Part shown: in pieces, positions 52,222-59,120 of the stretch
Numbering within the stretch: position 1 is the first letter of the stretch
How the letters are laid out: each line of letters starts with the position of its first letter
Origin: Oscillospiraceae bacterium
Lineage (GTDB): Bacteria; Bacillota; Clostridia; Oscillospirales; WRJC01
Length of the DNA stretch: 64,000 nt
NCBI GenBank assembly: GCA_009783265.1
Contig: WRHM01000001.1
Span: 248,001-312,000, forward strand
Reading direction: 5' to 3'
Program-made: the position numbers and the translations under genes
The notes under the pieces: model-generated
Told to the model about the DNA's origin: nothing
Database searches by the model: none
What the model saw: only the letters and a program-made list of their open reading frames with translations

Positions 52222-52335
52222 TAACTAAAAATCTGATAAAACACCATGAGAAGAGGTGAGTTTTAAGAGAGGGGAAAGCGTTCCCCCTCTCTTAATTTCT
52301 TTTTTGTTACTTTTTGTGAAACTACAAAAAGTATA
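52222..52335 (+). repeat. Twin-hairpin 3' repeat, copy E (after spoIVB)
   Basis: AAGAGGTGAG is followed by TTAAGAGAGGGGAA with TTCCCCCTCTCTTAA, and by TACTTTTTGT with ACAAAAAGTA. It closely matches the 3' half of copies A and B and follows the spoIVB stop. Confidence 0.87.
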
Positions 52336-52357
52336 ATAAATAATATTAATTTGCTAT

Positions 52358-53068
52358 TTAGTATAATCCCGTCGTATATTTATAATATGTCGTCAATCCC
52401 GTAACTTTTATTATGCCTGAACTGTCGGATATGAGACTGTAAACCACAGGAATCGCCCCTGAGTCGTTAAAATCAAGGTCATTTCTGAACGTCCCGTTGT
52501 TGTTTCGTATTCTATAAATCAACTGTATATCTGAATACAAACCATCTTCGGATTCCCCGTAATCCAGATATTCAAGTTCTATTTCAAATAGCTGCTGCAT
52601 TGTAAATTCTTCCCTTAAATCGTCGCCCGCGTTTTTTAAATATTCATCCGTAAAAATTTTGTTGTATTCTTCATAATCCCCGTTTATTATAATATTAATT
52701 ACGTTATACATAAATTGCAGTTCGGGGGTATAATTTTTATAATTTTCATCTGTCATAACTGTTTTCACTACGCCGTCGTTGAACCAGACGCCCCTGTCTA
52801 ATTTCATATAACTTTCGTCATCGAAAATATTAAAATCATAATCAGGCTCAGGATAAATATAACTGCGCCGCGTTTCTTTGTCTATATTGGCTTTTGTCTG
52901 ATTTCTGGAATAATTATTCACTGCCGAAAGAATCAAAACGATTAATCCAAGCAATATAATTATTGCGATTATAACGCCTATAAAAATCAAAACGATTTTT
53001 TTTCTTTTTTCTTTTATTTTTTTTAAGTCCCGTTGTTTTATTATTTCTTCTTCGCTTATTTCAGACAT
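52358..53068 (-). CDS. Single-span membrane protein, unknown function
   Basis: A 236-residue protein. A highly charged cytoplasmic N-terminus (EEEIIKQRDLKKIKEKRKK) is followed by one membrane span (IVLIFIGVIIAIIILLGLIVLIL, about residues 25-47) and an extracytoplasmic domain of about 185 residues, rich in Tyr and Asp. The C-terminal half has an NTF2-like alternation of strands (DEYLKNAGDDLREEFTMQQL, then YSDIQLIYRIRNNNGTFRND). I do not recognise a family. It is convergent with spoIVB and copy E of the hairpin repeat, and divergent from purE. Confidence 0.65.
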   Translation of the reverse strand: MSEISEEEIIKQRDLKKIKEKRKKIVLIFIGVIIAIIILLGLIVLILSAVNNYSRNQTKANIDKETRRSYIYPEPDYDFNIFDDESYMKLDRGVWFNDGVVKTVMTDENYKNYTPELQFMYNVINIIINGDYEEYNKIFTDEYLKNAGDDLREEFTMQQLFEIELEYLDYGESEDGLYSDIQLIYRIRNNNGTFRNDLDFNDSGAIPVVYSLISDSSGIIKVTGLTTYYKYTTGLY

Positions 53069-53232
53069 AAAATTTAACCCCTCTCCATTTTCGCAAACTT
53101 AAACTTAAATTTAAATTTATTATATCATATATTTAGATTTAATATATCACATATTTATTAATTTATATTGACAAAAAGCAAATAATAAATTAAACTATAA
53201 ATAAAAATAAAACATGGGAAGGCAGATAAATT

Positions 53233-53751
53233 ATGAATAATAAAATAAATAAAAAAGTCGCGGTCGTCATGGGAAGCGACAGCGATCTGGGCGTTATGAA
53301 ATCATGCTTATCGACATTAAAAAAATTCGGGATAGAATATCAAATCAGAATTATTTCGGCGCACAGAACGCCTTACGAAGCTGAAAATTTCGCGAAAAAC
53401 GCTGAGAATAACGGCTTTGGCGTAATAATCGCGGCGGCTGGTAAAGCAGCGCATCTTGCTGGAGTTTTGGCGGCTTACACAATTTTGCCTGTGATCGGCG
53501 TTCCGATAAAATCCTCGACTATGGACGGGATTGATTCTCTTTTATCGATGGTGCAAATGCCGTCGGGGATACCGGTTGCAACAGTTGCAATCGACGGAGC
53601 GGCAAACGCCGCTTTATTGGCTGTGCAAATACTTGCGCTGGGCGATTGTGATTTAAGCGAAAAAATGAAACAGTATAAAATCGATATGTCTGACTCAGTA
53701 AGACAAAAAGACGCCGAATTACAGGAAAAATTAGAGGAATTATTGAAATAA
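53233..53751 (+). CDS. purE: N5-carboxyaminoimidazole ribonucleotide mutase
   Basis: A 172-residue enzyme of purine synthesis. The N-terminal VAVVMGSDSDLGVMKSC and ISAHRTPYEAENFA carry the active-site Ser, Asp and His; IAAAGKAAHLAGVLAAYT is a slight variant of the usual AGAGGAAHLPGM; PVIGVPI and VQMPSGIPVATV follow. Class I PurE works with PurK; purK is not in this window. It is followed by a terminator and a minus-strand RNA candidate, so it is likely transcribed apart from the purN-purD operon. Confidence 0.97.
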   Translation: MNNKINKKVAVVMGSDSDLGVMKSCLSTLKKFGIEYQIRIISAHRTPYEAENFAKNAENNGFGVIIAAAGKAAHLAGVLAAYTILPVIGVPIKSSTMDGIDSLLSMVQMPSGIPVATVAIDGAANAALLAVQILALGDCDLSEKMKQYKIDMSDSVRQKDAELQEKLEELLK

Positions 53752-53772
53752 ACAAAACGTGTTTTTTATATT

Positions 53773-53813
53773 TAAAATCAAGGTTGGAATTAAACTACAA
53801 TCTTGATTTTATT
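53773..53813. terminator. Terminator after purE
   Basis: AAAATCAAG (53774-53782) pairs with CTTGATTTT (53802-53810), followed by ATTATTTTAT. It could also end the minus-strand RNA. Confidence 0.75.
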
Positions 53814-53842
53814 ATTTTATCTGTCTTTTTTTACATTTTCGA

Positions 53843-53941
53843 TCCCGCCGCCTACCTCTAACCGCGACTTTGTCTCTGAGAGGCGTTGGTGCTTTAAGCA
53901 TCTCTCAGCCGTTTTACGACGATCAGAGGTGGTGGCAAGGC
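53843..53941 (-). ncRNA. Unidentified structured RNA on the minus strand
   Basis: A perfect promoter at 53948-53976 would start a minus-strand RNA near 53941. The core folds back on itself: an outer stem uses GCCACCACCTCT against AGAGGTAGGCGGC, and an inner stem uses CTGAGAG against CTCTCAG, with TGCT-TAA-AGCA at the tip. Short hairpins CGT...ACG and GAC-AAA-GTC lie on the two sides. The RNA could continue to the terminator at 53773-53813 (about 165 bases). A 29-codon basic open frame inside it has no ribosome binding site. I do not recognise an RNA family. Confidence 0.6.
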
Positions 53942-53947
53942 AAATAT

Positions 53948-53976
53948 ATTATATCATATTCGAATTATAGTGTCAA
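53948..53976 (-). promoter_or_regulatory. Consensus promoter of the minus-strand RNA
   Basis: On the minus strand TTGACA (53976-53971) and TATAAT (53953-53948) are exactly 17 bases apart, although no protein gene follows on that strand until 53068. Confidence 0.85.
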
Positions 53977-54069
53977 GTAATATTATAATATTATTATATA
54001 ACCATAATAATAGGCACTATATTAAAAATATAGTCAATGATACCATATATATAGAAAAGAGGTGTCATT

Positions 54070-54261
54070 ATGTCTGTAATAAAAACTCAATTTACTATGC
54101 GGTTTGAAGAAGAAATTCACGCAAAAGTCAAAAAAATGGCTAAAAAAGAAGCGCGTTCAATGACAAATATGATAGAATATATCGTAATAAAAGAAATAGA
54201 AAGGTATGAAGCGGCAAACGGAGTAATTGAATTGACTGAAGAAGATTTATCATTGGAATAA
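54070..54261 (+). CDS. Arc-like ribbon-helix-helix protein
   Basis: A 63-residue protein: strand KTQFTMRFEEEIH, helix A AKVKKMAKKEARSM, helix B TNMIEYIVIKEIERYEAANG, and an acidic tail. The RSMTNMIEYI core parallels RSLSNLLEHL of the comEC-coupled protein at 29548. AAGAGGTG precedes the ATG. It stands alone between the RNA candidate and the ZTP riboswitch. Small proteins of this kind are DNA-binding dimers, sometimes antitoxins, but no toxin gene is adjacent. Confidence 0.75.
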   Translation: MSVIKTQFTMRFEEEIHAKVKKMAKKEARSMTNMIEYIVIKEIERYEAANGVIELTEEDLSLE

Positions 54262-54278
54262 AAATTCAAATTTAGATA

Positions 54279-54307
54279 TTGACAAAAAGACAAATTTATG
54301 CTATAAT
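54279..54307 (+). promoter_or_regulatory. Consensus promoter of the ZTP riboswitch/pur operon
   Basis: TTGACA (54279-54284) and TATAAT (54302-54307), 17 bases apart, lie just upstream of the riboswitch. Confidence 0.9.
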
Positions 54308-54315
54308 TATATATA

Positions 54316-54421
54316 GTTGTTATACGACTGACGGAAGCGGAATAAACCGCGTGAAGTATAACATAATTCAGCCGACCGTCTGGGCAATTTTAAATCCCGG
54401 ATATTCGGCTGTTGTTGTTTA
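54316..54421 (+). promoter_or_regulatory. ZTP (pfl) riboswitch with terminator
   Basis: P1 is GTTATAC (54319-54325) with GTATAAC (54356-54362), enclosing the conserved CGACTGACGGAA and a GCGG/CCGC hairpin. The second conserved block CCGTCTGGGCA is at 54376-54386. CAGCCGA (54369-54375) pairs with TCGGCTG (54405-54411) as terminator before GTTGTTGTTT, overlapping the ligand-binding part. ZTP signals folate shortage and switches such operons on; the purN and AICAR formyltransferase genes downstream both use 10-formyl-THF. Confidence 0.92.
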
Positions 54422-54441
54422 TATTAAGGGAGAATAGTTTT

Positions 54442-55080
54442 ATGAAAAATATAGCTGTGTTTGTTTCAGGCGGCGGCACAAACCTTCAGGCAATTATTGA
54501 CGGAATAAAGTCGGGGAAAATCACAAACGGTAAAATATCGCTCGTTTTGTCAAGCAAAGACGACGTTTATGCTTTGACAAGAGCAAAAGACAATAATATA
54601 CCCATAGAAATCATCAGGCGCAAAGAATATCCCGACCAAGACGAATTTTCACAAAAAATTCTCGAAAAAATGAAATTATATAGTATCGACCTGATTATTC
54701 TTGCCGGGTTTTTGTCTGTATTATCCGAAGATTTTATAAAACTATATGAAAATAAAATATTAAACGTACACCCTGCGTTAATCCCGGCATTTTGCGGCAA
54801 AGGGTTTTACGGGCTGAAAGTTCACGAAAAAGTTCTTGAACGCGGGGTAAAATTAAGCGGCGCGACGGTGCATTTTGTCAACGAAATCACTGACGGAGGC
54901 CCGATTATTTTACAGAAAGCAATCGAAGTAAAAAACGGCGACACCCCTGAAAGTTTACAGGGGCGCATAATGACAGAATGCGAGCAGATTATATTGGCTA
55001 AAGCCGTGAATTTATTCTGCAACGATATGCTTGATGTTAAAAATAATATAGTTTATATAAAAAATCCGGAGGAATTATAA
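54442..55080 (+). CDS. purN: Phosphoribosylglycinamide formyltransferase
   Basis: A 212-residue enzyme adding a formyl group from 10-formyltetrahydrofolate to GAR. Motifs: VFVSGGGTNLQAIID near the N-terminus, IILAGFLSVLSEDFI, NVHPALIPAFCGKGFYGLKVHEKVLERGVKLSGATVHFV split over residues 104-142, including catalytic Asn, His and the later Asp in DGGPIILQ. It starts at ATG 54442 after AAGGGAG, not further upstream inside the riboswitch. It is the first gene of the ZTP-controlled operon. Confidence 0.96.
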   Translation: MKNIAVFVSGGGTNLQAIIDGIKSGKITNGKISLVLSSKDDVYALTRAKDNNIPIEIIRRKEYPDQDEFSQKILEKMKLYSIDLIILAGFLSVLSEDFIKLYENKILNVHPALIPAFCGKGFYGLKVHEKVLERGVKLSGATVHFVNEITDGGPIILQKAIEVKNGDTPESLQGRIMTECEQIILAKAVNLFCNDMLDVKNNIVYIKNPEEL

Positions 55081-55081
55081 A

Positions 55082-55810
55082 ATGAGCGAAATAAACATAA
55101 ATTTATCTGAATATCTAAAAAGTACAGTTTATCCCGGCAGGGGGATAATCATAGGTCAAAGTAATGACAGTAAAAATATTGTCGCGGCGTATTTTATCAT
55201 GGGCAGAAGCGAAAACAGCCGCAACAGAATTTTTGAAAAGACTGCTGACGGAATCAGAACCAAGGCGTTTGACGAATCAAAACTGACCGACCCGTCGCTT
55301 GTAATATATTCGCCGATAAGAAGATACCAAAATCATTTCATAATAACAAACGGCGACCAGACCGACACGATATATGCTTATTTAGCGAACGGAGAGGATT
55401 TTGCGGACGCTTTGTACACGCGCACTTTCGAGCCTGACCCGCCGATACTCACGCCGAGAATATCGGGGAAGATAACGGTTTTCGGCGGCTTATTTAATTA
55501 CACGCTCTCTATCTTAAAAAGCGACGGCGGAAACGAAAATCACACGTTGAGAGCTTTTTTTGGATACGAAACGCCCGAATCCGGCAAAGGGCATTTTATC
55601 CACACATACAAGCATAACGCCGACGTTCCCCCATCATTTGAGGGCGAGCCGAAAAAAATAGACATACCCGACAGTATCGAAGAATTTTCCGGAACGATAT
55701 GGAACAGCCTCAATAATGATTTTAAAGTGTCGCTGTATGTGGCGTATATTGGTAAGCACACCAGAGAAATAAAAGAAGAAAAGATTATAAATAAAAATGA
55801 GAGGTTTTGA
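55082..55810 (+). CDS. purO: IMP cyclohydrolase, PurO type
   Basis: A 242-residue protein of the archaeal-type IMP cyclohydrolase family. Features: YPGRGIIIGQSNDSKNIVAAYFIMGRSENSRNRIF near the N-terminus, SLVIYSPIRRYQNHFIITNGDQTDTIY and TPRISG in the middle, and FFGYETPESGKGHFIHTY near the end. It closes the second ring to make IMP, a step catalysed by the N-terminal half of bifunctional PurH in most bacteria. It follows purN by one base and precedes a stand-alone AICAR formyltransferase, so together they replace PurH. Confidence 0.9.
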   Translation: MSEININLSEYLKSTVYPGRGIIIGQSNDSKNIVAAYFIMGRSENSRNRIFEKTADGIRTKAFDESKLTDPSLVIYSPIRRYQNHFIITNGDQTDTIYAYLANGEDFADALYTRTFEPDPPILTPRISGKITVFGGLFNYTLSILKSDGGNENHTLRAFFGYETPESGKGHFIHTYKHNADVPPSFEGEPKKIDIPDSIEEFSGTIWNSLNNDFKVSLYVAYIGKHTREIKEEKIINKNERF

Positions 55811-55815
55811 TTGTT

Positions 55816-56595
55816 ATGACTTTGAGTATTGTCGATTGGTTCGGATATAATCTTTCGCCACAAGAGAGAATGCGACTGATAAAGAAAGCTGGTTTTTCGG
55901 GTATTATAGGATTTATATGGGCAGATTTATTTGACAGCAACTATAAATCATTTCCCGAATACGCAGGAAATGCAGGATTATATGTTGAAAATATTCACGG
56001 TCCATGGTCGGGAGCCAATGAATTATGGAATGACAGTTTAAACGGGCAAAACTTCATGGAAGAAATTTTTGAAAATATAAAAGCATGTTCGTTTTATGAA
56101 ATTCCGACTTTAGTTATGCACCCCGAATGTAAAAACGGAACTGAATATACCGAACTGCCCGAAAATTTTGACATTGGAATAGACAGATGGGAAAGAATTA
56201 CAGATTTTGCGGAACGGCTTGACGTTAATATTGCTGTAGAAAATATGGCTCGTCCCGAATATCTTGATTGCATTTTCACAAATATTAAGTCAAAACGTTT
56301 AGGTTTTTGTTTTGACAGCGGGCATTGGAATCTTTTTATGCCCGAACTCGATTTATTAACTTTATACGGCGACAGACTTATGGCTCTGCATTTGCACGAT
56401 AACGACGGCATAAATGATTGGCATGCCCTGCCGCTTTCGGGCAATATTGACTGGGATGATATAAAAACAAAATTAAAATCCGCAGGTTATAAAGGCTCGA
56501 TTGCGCTTGAAGTGGGAAATAAAAATTTTGAGCATATTAAAGAGCCCGAAAAATTTTTACAGCTTGCAGTTGAAAGCGCGAAAAAACTTATTTAA
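55816..56595 (+). CDS. Sugar phosphate isomerase/epimerase-like protein within the pur operon
   Basis: A 259-residue TIM-barrel protein, started at ATG 55816; a TTG at 55807 is too close to AGAGG. Metal-binding positions expected of the xylose-isomerase/AP-endonuclease-2 superfamily are visible: IPTLVMHPE near residue 98, NIAVENMAR near 138, LGFCFDSGHWN near 159, LMALHLHDNDG near 188 and GSIALEVGN near 230. It overlaps or abuts purO and lies upstream of the AICAR formyltransferase gene. No step of purine synthesis needs such an enzyme, so its role here is unknown. Confidence 0.85.
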   Translation: MTLSIVDWFGYNLSPQERMRLIKKAGFSGIIGFIWADLFDSNYKSFPEYAGNAGLYVENIHGPWSGANELWNDSLNGQNFMEEIFENIKACSFYEIPTLVMHPECKNGTEYTELPENFDIGIDRWERITDFAERLDVNIAVENMARPEYLDCIFTNIKSKRLGFCFDSGHWNLFMPELDLLTLYGDRLMALHLHDNDGINDWHALPLSGNIDWDDIKTKLKSAGYKGSIALEVGNKNFEHIKEPEKFLQLAVESAKKLI

Positions 56596-56628
56596 AATAT
56601 AATTTTAAGGTGATTAAAGGAGAACAAA

Positions 56629-57819
56629 ATGTTAGAGAAAATAAAAGAACTTACGCTTAAATACGGGTGCAATCCCAATCAGAAGCCCGCGAAAATTTAT
56701 GCGGAAGAAGGCTTGCCTATAAATATATTAAACGGCAACCCCGGTTATATTAATCTGCTTGACGCTTTGAACGGCTGGCAGTTAGTAAGAGAATTAAAAG
56801 AAGCTACGGGACTGCCGTCGGCTGCGTCGTTCAAGCATGTCAGCCCGGCGGGAGCGGCTGTCGGGACAAAATTTTCAGAAGAACTTGCGAAAGCGTATTT
56901 TGTCGATGATATTGACATGCTGTTATCGCCGCTCGCGTATGCTTACGCAAGGGCAAGAGGAGCGGACAGGGTCGCGTCTTATGGTGATTTTGTCGCTTTG
57001 AGCGACACTGTTGATTTAGCGACGGCGAAGATTTTATCGAGGGAAGTATCGGACGGGATTATCGCGCCTGATTACGAGCCTGACGCCTTGAATATATTAA
57101 AAGCAAAACAAAACGGCAGGTATCTTATAATAAAAATCGACAAAGATTATATCCCTCCCGAAATTGAAACAAAAACTTTATACGGCGTAACTTTTGAACA
57201 GGGACGCAACGACTGTAAAATCGACGCGTCACTCTTGAATAACATAGTCAGCGAAAATAAAGACTTGCCGGAACCGGCAGTAAGGGATTTGCTTGTGGCG
57301 TTGATAACTCTGAAATATACGCAGTCAAACTCTGTATGTTATGCCAAAGATGGTCAGGCAATAGGCGTAGGGGCTGGACAGCAGGCGAGAATATATTGCA
57401 CGCGGCTTGCGGGAAACAAAGCCGATATGTGGTTTATGAGACAGCACCCGGCTATATTATCGTTGGAATTTATTCAGGGAATTAAAAATCCTGAGAAAGC
57501 TAATATAATCGACCAGTTATTGCAGGACGATGCCGAAGAATTTTTCAAAGACGAAGCAAACTGGAACAGCGTTCTGTCAGAAAAGCCGTATATATTGACA
57601 AAAAACGATAAAACACAATGGCTCTCAAAACTTCAGGACGTATCTTTAGCATCCGACGCGTTTTTCCCGTTCGGCGACAATATCGAGAGAGCGTATAAAA
57701 GCGGAGTAAAATATATCGCGTCACCAAGCGGTTCTATACGCGACGACAATGTGATTGCCACCTGCAATAAATATAATATGACGCTCGCTTTTATAGGTTT
57801 GAGATTGTTTCATCATTAA
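56629..57819 (+). CDS. AICAR formyltransferase, stand-alone
   Basis: A 396-residue protein corresponding to the C-terminal formyltransferase part of PurH. Typical segments are LKYGCNPNQKPA, NGNPGYINLLDALNGWQLVRELK, AASFKHVSPAGAAVG with the catalytic Lys-His, LSPLAYAYARARGADRVASYGDFVALS, and near the end FPFGDNIERAYKSGVKYIASPSGSIRDD. The N-terminal IMP cyclohydrolase (MGS-fold) domain is missing, its job presumably done by the PurO-type enzyme two genes upstream. It transfers formyl from 10-formyltetrahydrofolate, matching control by a ZTP riboswitch. Confidence 0.93.
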   Translation: MLEKIKELTLKYGCNPNQKPAKIYAEEGLPINILNGNPGYINLLDALNGWQLVRELKEATGLPSAASFKHVSPAGAAVGTKFSEELAKAYFVDDIDMLLSPLAYAYARARGADRVASYGDFVALSDTVDLATAKILSREVSDGIIAPDYEPDALNILKAKQNGRYLIIKIDKDYIPPEIETKTLYGVTFEQGRNDCKIDASLLNNIVSENKDLPEPAVRDLLVALITLKYTQSNSVCYAKDGQAIGVGAGQQARIYCTRLAGNKADMWFMRQHPAILSLEFIQGIKNPEKANIIDQLLQDDAEEFFKDEANWNSVLSEKPYILTKNDKTQWLSKLQDVSLASDAFFPFGDNIERAYKSGVKYIASPSGSIRDDNVIATCNKYNMTLAFIGLRLFHH

Positions 57820-57849
57820 TACATTAATACAGAGAGGATAAAAAAACAC

Positions 57850-59118
57850 ATGAAAATATTAGTAGCGGGCGGCGGCGGGAGAGAACACGCCATAATAAAA
57901 AAATTGTCGGAATGTCGTGAAAATCCCGAATTATATGCAGTTCCCGGAAACGGCGGCATATCAAAAATTGCGAAATGTTTCAGTGATATTAAAGCGACGG
58001 ATATAGAAAAAATCATTGAATTAACCAAACAAAATAAATTTGATCTGGTTTTTGTCGCGAGCGACGACCCGTTGGCTCTCGGGCTTGTCGATGAAATCGA
58101 AAAAATCGGTGTTCGTGCGTTTGGCCCAAGAAAAAACGCCGCCGAAATCGAATGGAGCAAAGTTTTTTCTAAAAACCTGATGAAAAAATATAATATCCCC
58201 ACGGCTGAATACGAAGCGTTTGACAGTTTTGAAAGCGCAGTAAATTATGTCAAAAGCGGGATAAAATTCCCGATTTGGATAAAATCCGACGGGTTGGCTC
58301 TGGGCAAAGGCGCGATTCGCGCAACAAATATAAATCAAGCCTATGATATATTAAAACATATCATGGTAGACAAAACTTTCGGGGATTCAGGTAATAATGT
58401 TATAATCGAGGAAGAATTAGTCGGTCAGGAGATCACTGTTCTTGCGTTCTGCGACGGAAAGACAATCAAGCCGATGGTTTCGTCGCAAGATCACAAGCGG
58501 GCGTTTGATAATGATAAAGGTGAAAATACCGGAGGAATGGGGGCTTTTTCCCCGTCGAGGATATATACGGAAAAAATCGCTGACGAGTGCATGAAAAATA
58601 TCTATATTCCTACAATCAACGCAATGCGAAATGAAGGCAGGGCTTATAAAGGAGTAATCTATTTCCAGTTGATTTTGACAAAAAACGGCGTAAAAGTCAT
58701 AGAATATAACGCTCGTTTCGGCGACCCTGAGGCGCAGGTTGTATTGCCGAGGCTTAAAACGGATTTTCTTGATATAATCAACGCTGTAATCGACGAAAAA
58801 CTTGACCAGATTGACATAGAATGGGAAGATAATGCCGCAGTTTGTGTGATATTAGCGTCGGGAGGTTATCCTGTAAAATACGAGAAAGGCTATGAGATAA
58901 CAGGAATAGAAGAAGTTGAAAAACTCGACGGATTTACTGTGTATCACGCGGGGACTGCGACTGACGAAAACGGCAAATTCAAAACTTCGGGCGGGCGCGT
59001 TCTGGGAGTGACGGCAGTTGATAAAGATTTGCCGTCGGCGATAAAAAAAGTGTACAGCGAGATTGACAAAATCAGTTTCAAAGATATGTTTTACAGGAAA
59101 GATATTGGGGTGAAATAG
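57850..59118 (+). CDS. purD: Phosphoribosylamine-glycine ligase
   Basis: A 422-residue ATP-grasp enzyme making GAR. It begins MKILVAGGGGREHAII, with the ATP-grasp region FPIWIKSDGLALGKGAIRA (near residues 140-158) and VIIEEELVGQEITVLAFCDG, and the family stretch MVSSQDHKRAFDNDKGENTGGMGAFSP near 215. RFGDPEAQVVLPRL follows. It is the last purine gene of the operon, 30 bases after the formyltransferase gene, and is followed by a flavoprotein gene after 2 bases. Confidence 0.97.
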   Translation: MKILVAGGGGREHAIIKKLSECRENPELYAVPGNGGISKIAKCFSDIKATDIEKIIELTKQNKFDLVFVASDDPLALGLVDEIEKIGVRAFGPRKNAAEIEWSKVFSKNLMKKYNIPTAEYEAFDSFESAVNYVKSGIKFPIWIKSDGLALGKGAIRATNINQAYDILKHIMVDKTFGDSGNNVIIEEELVGQEITVLAFCDGKTIKPMVSSQDHKRAFDNDKGENTGGMGAFSPSRIYTEKIADECMKNIYIPTINAMRNEGRAYKGVIYFQLILTKNGVKVIEYNARFGDPEAQVVLPRLKTDFLDIINAVIDEKLDQIDIEWEDNAAVCVILASGGYPVKYEKGYEITGIEEVEKLDGFTVYHAGTATDENGKFKTSGGRVLGVTAVDKDLPSAIKKVYSEIDKISFKDMFYRKDIGVK

Positions 59119-59120
59119 GT

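Noticed and set aside
53800-53890. 29-codon basic peptide frame within the minus-strand RNA
   Set aside because: No ribosome binding site, and the bases are already explained by strong stem pairing; kept as non-coding RNA.
53843-53941. SRP RNA, tmRNA, RNase P RNA or 6S RNA
   Set aside because: The conserved SRP tetraloop, tmRNA and RNase P core sequences are missing, and the paired length is short for 6S RNA; left as unidentified.
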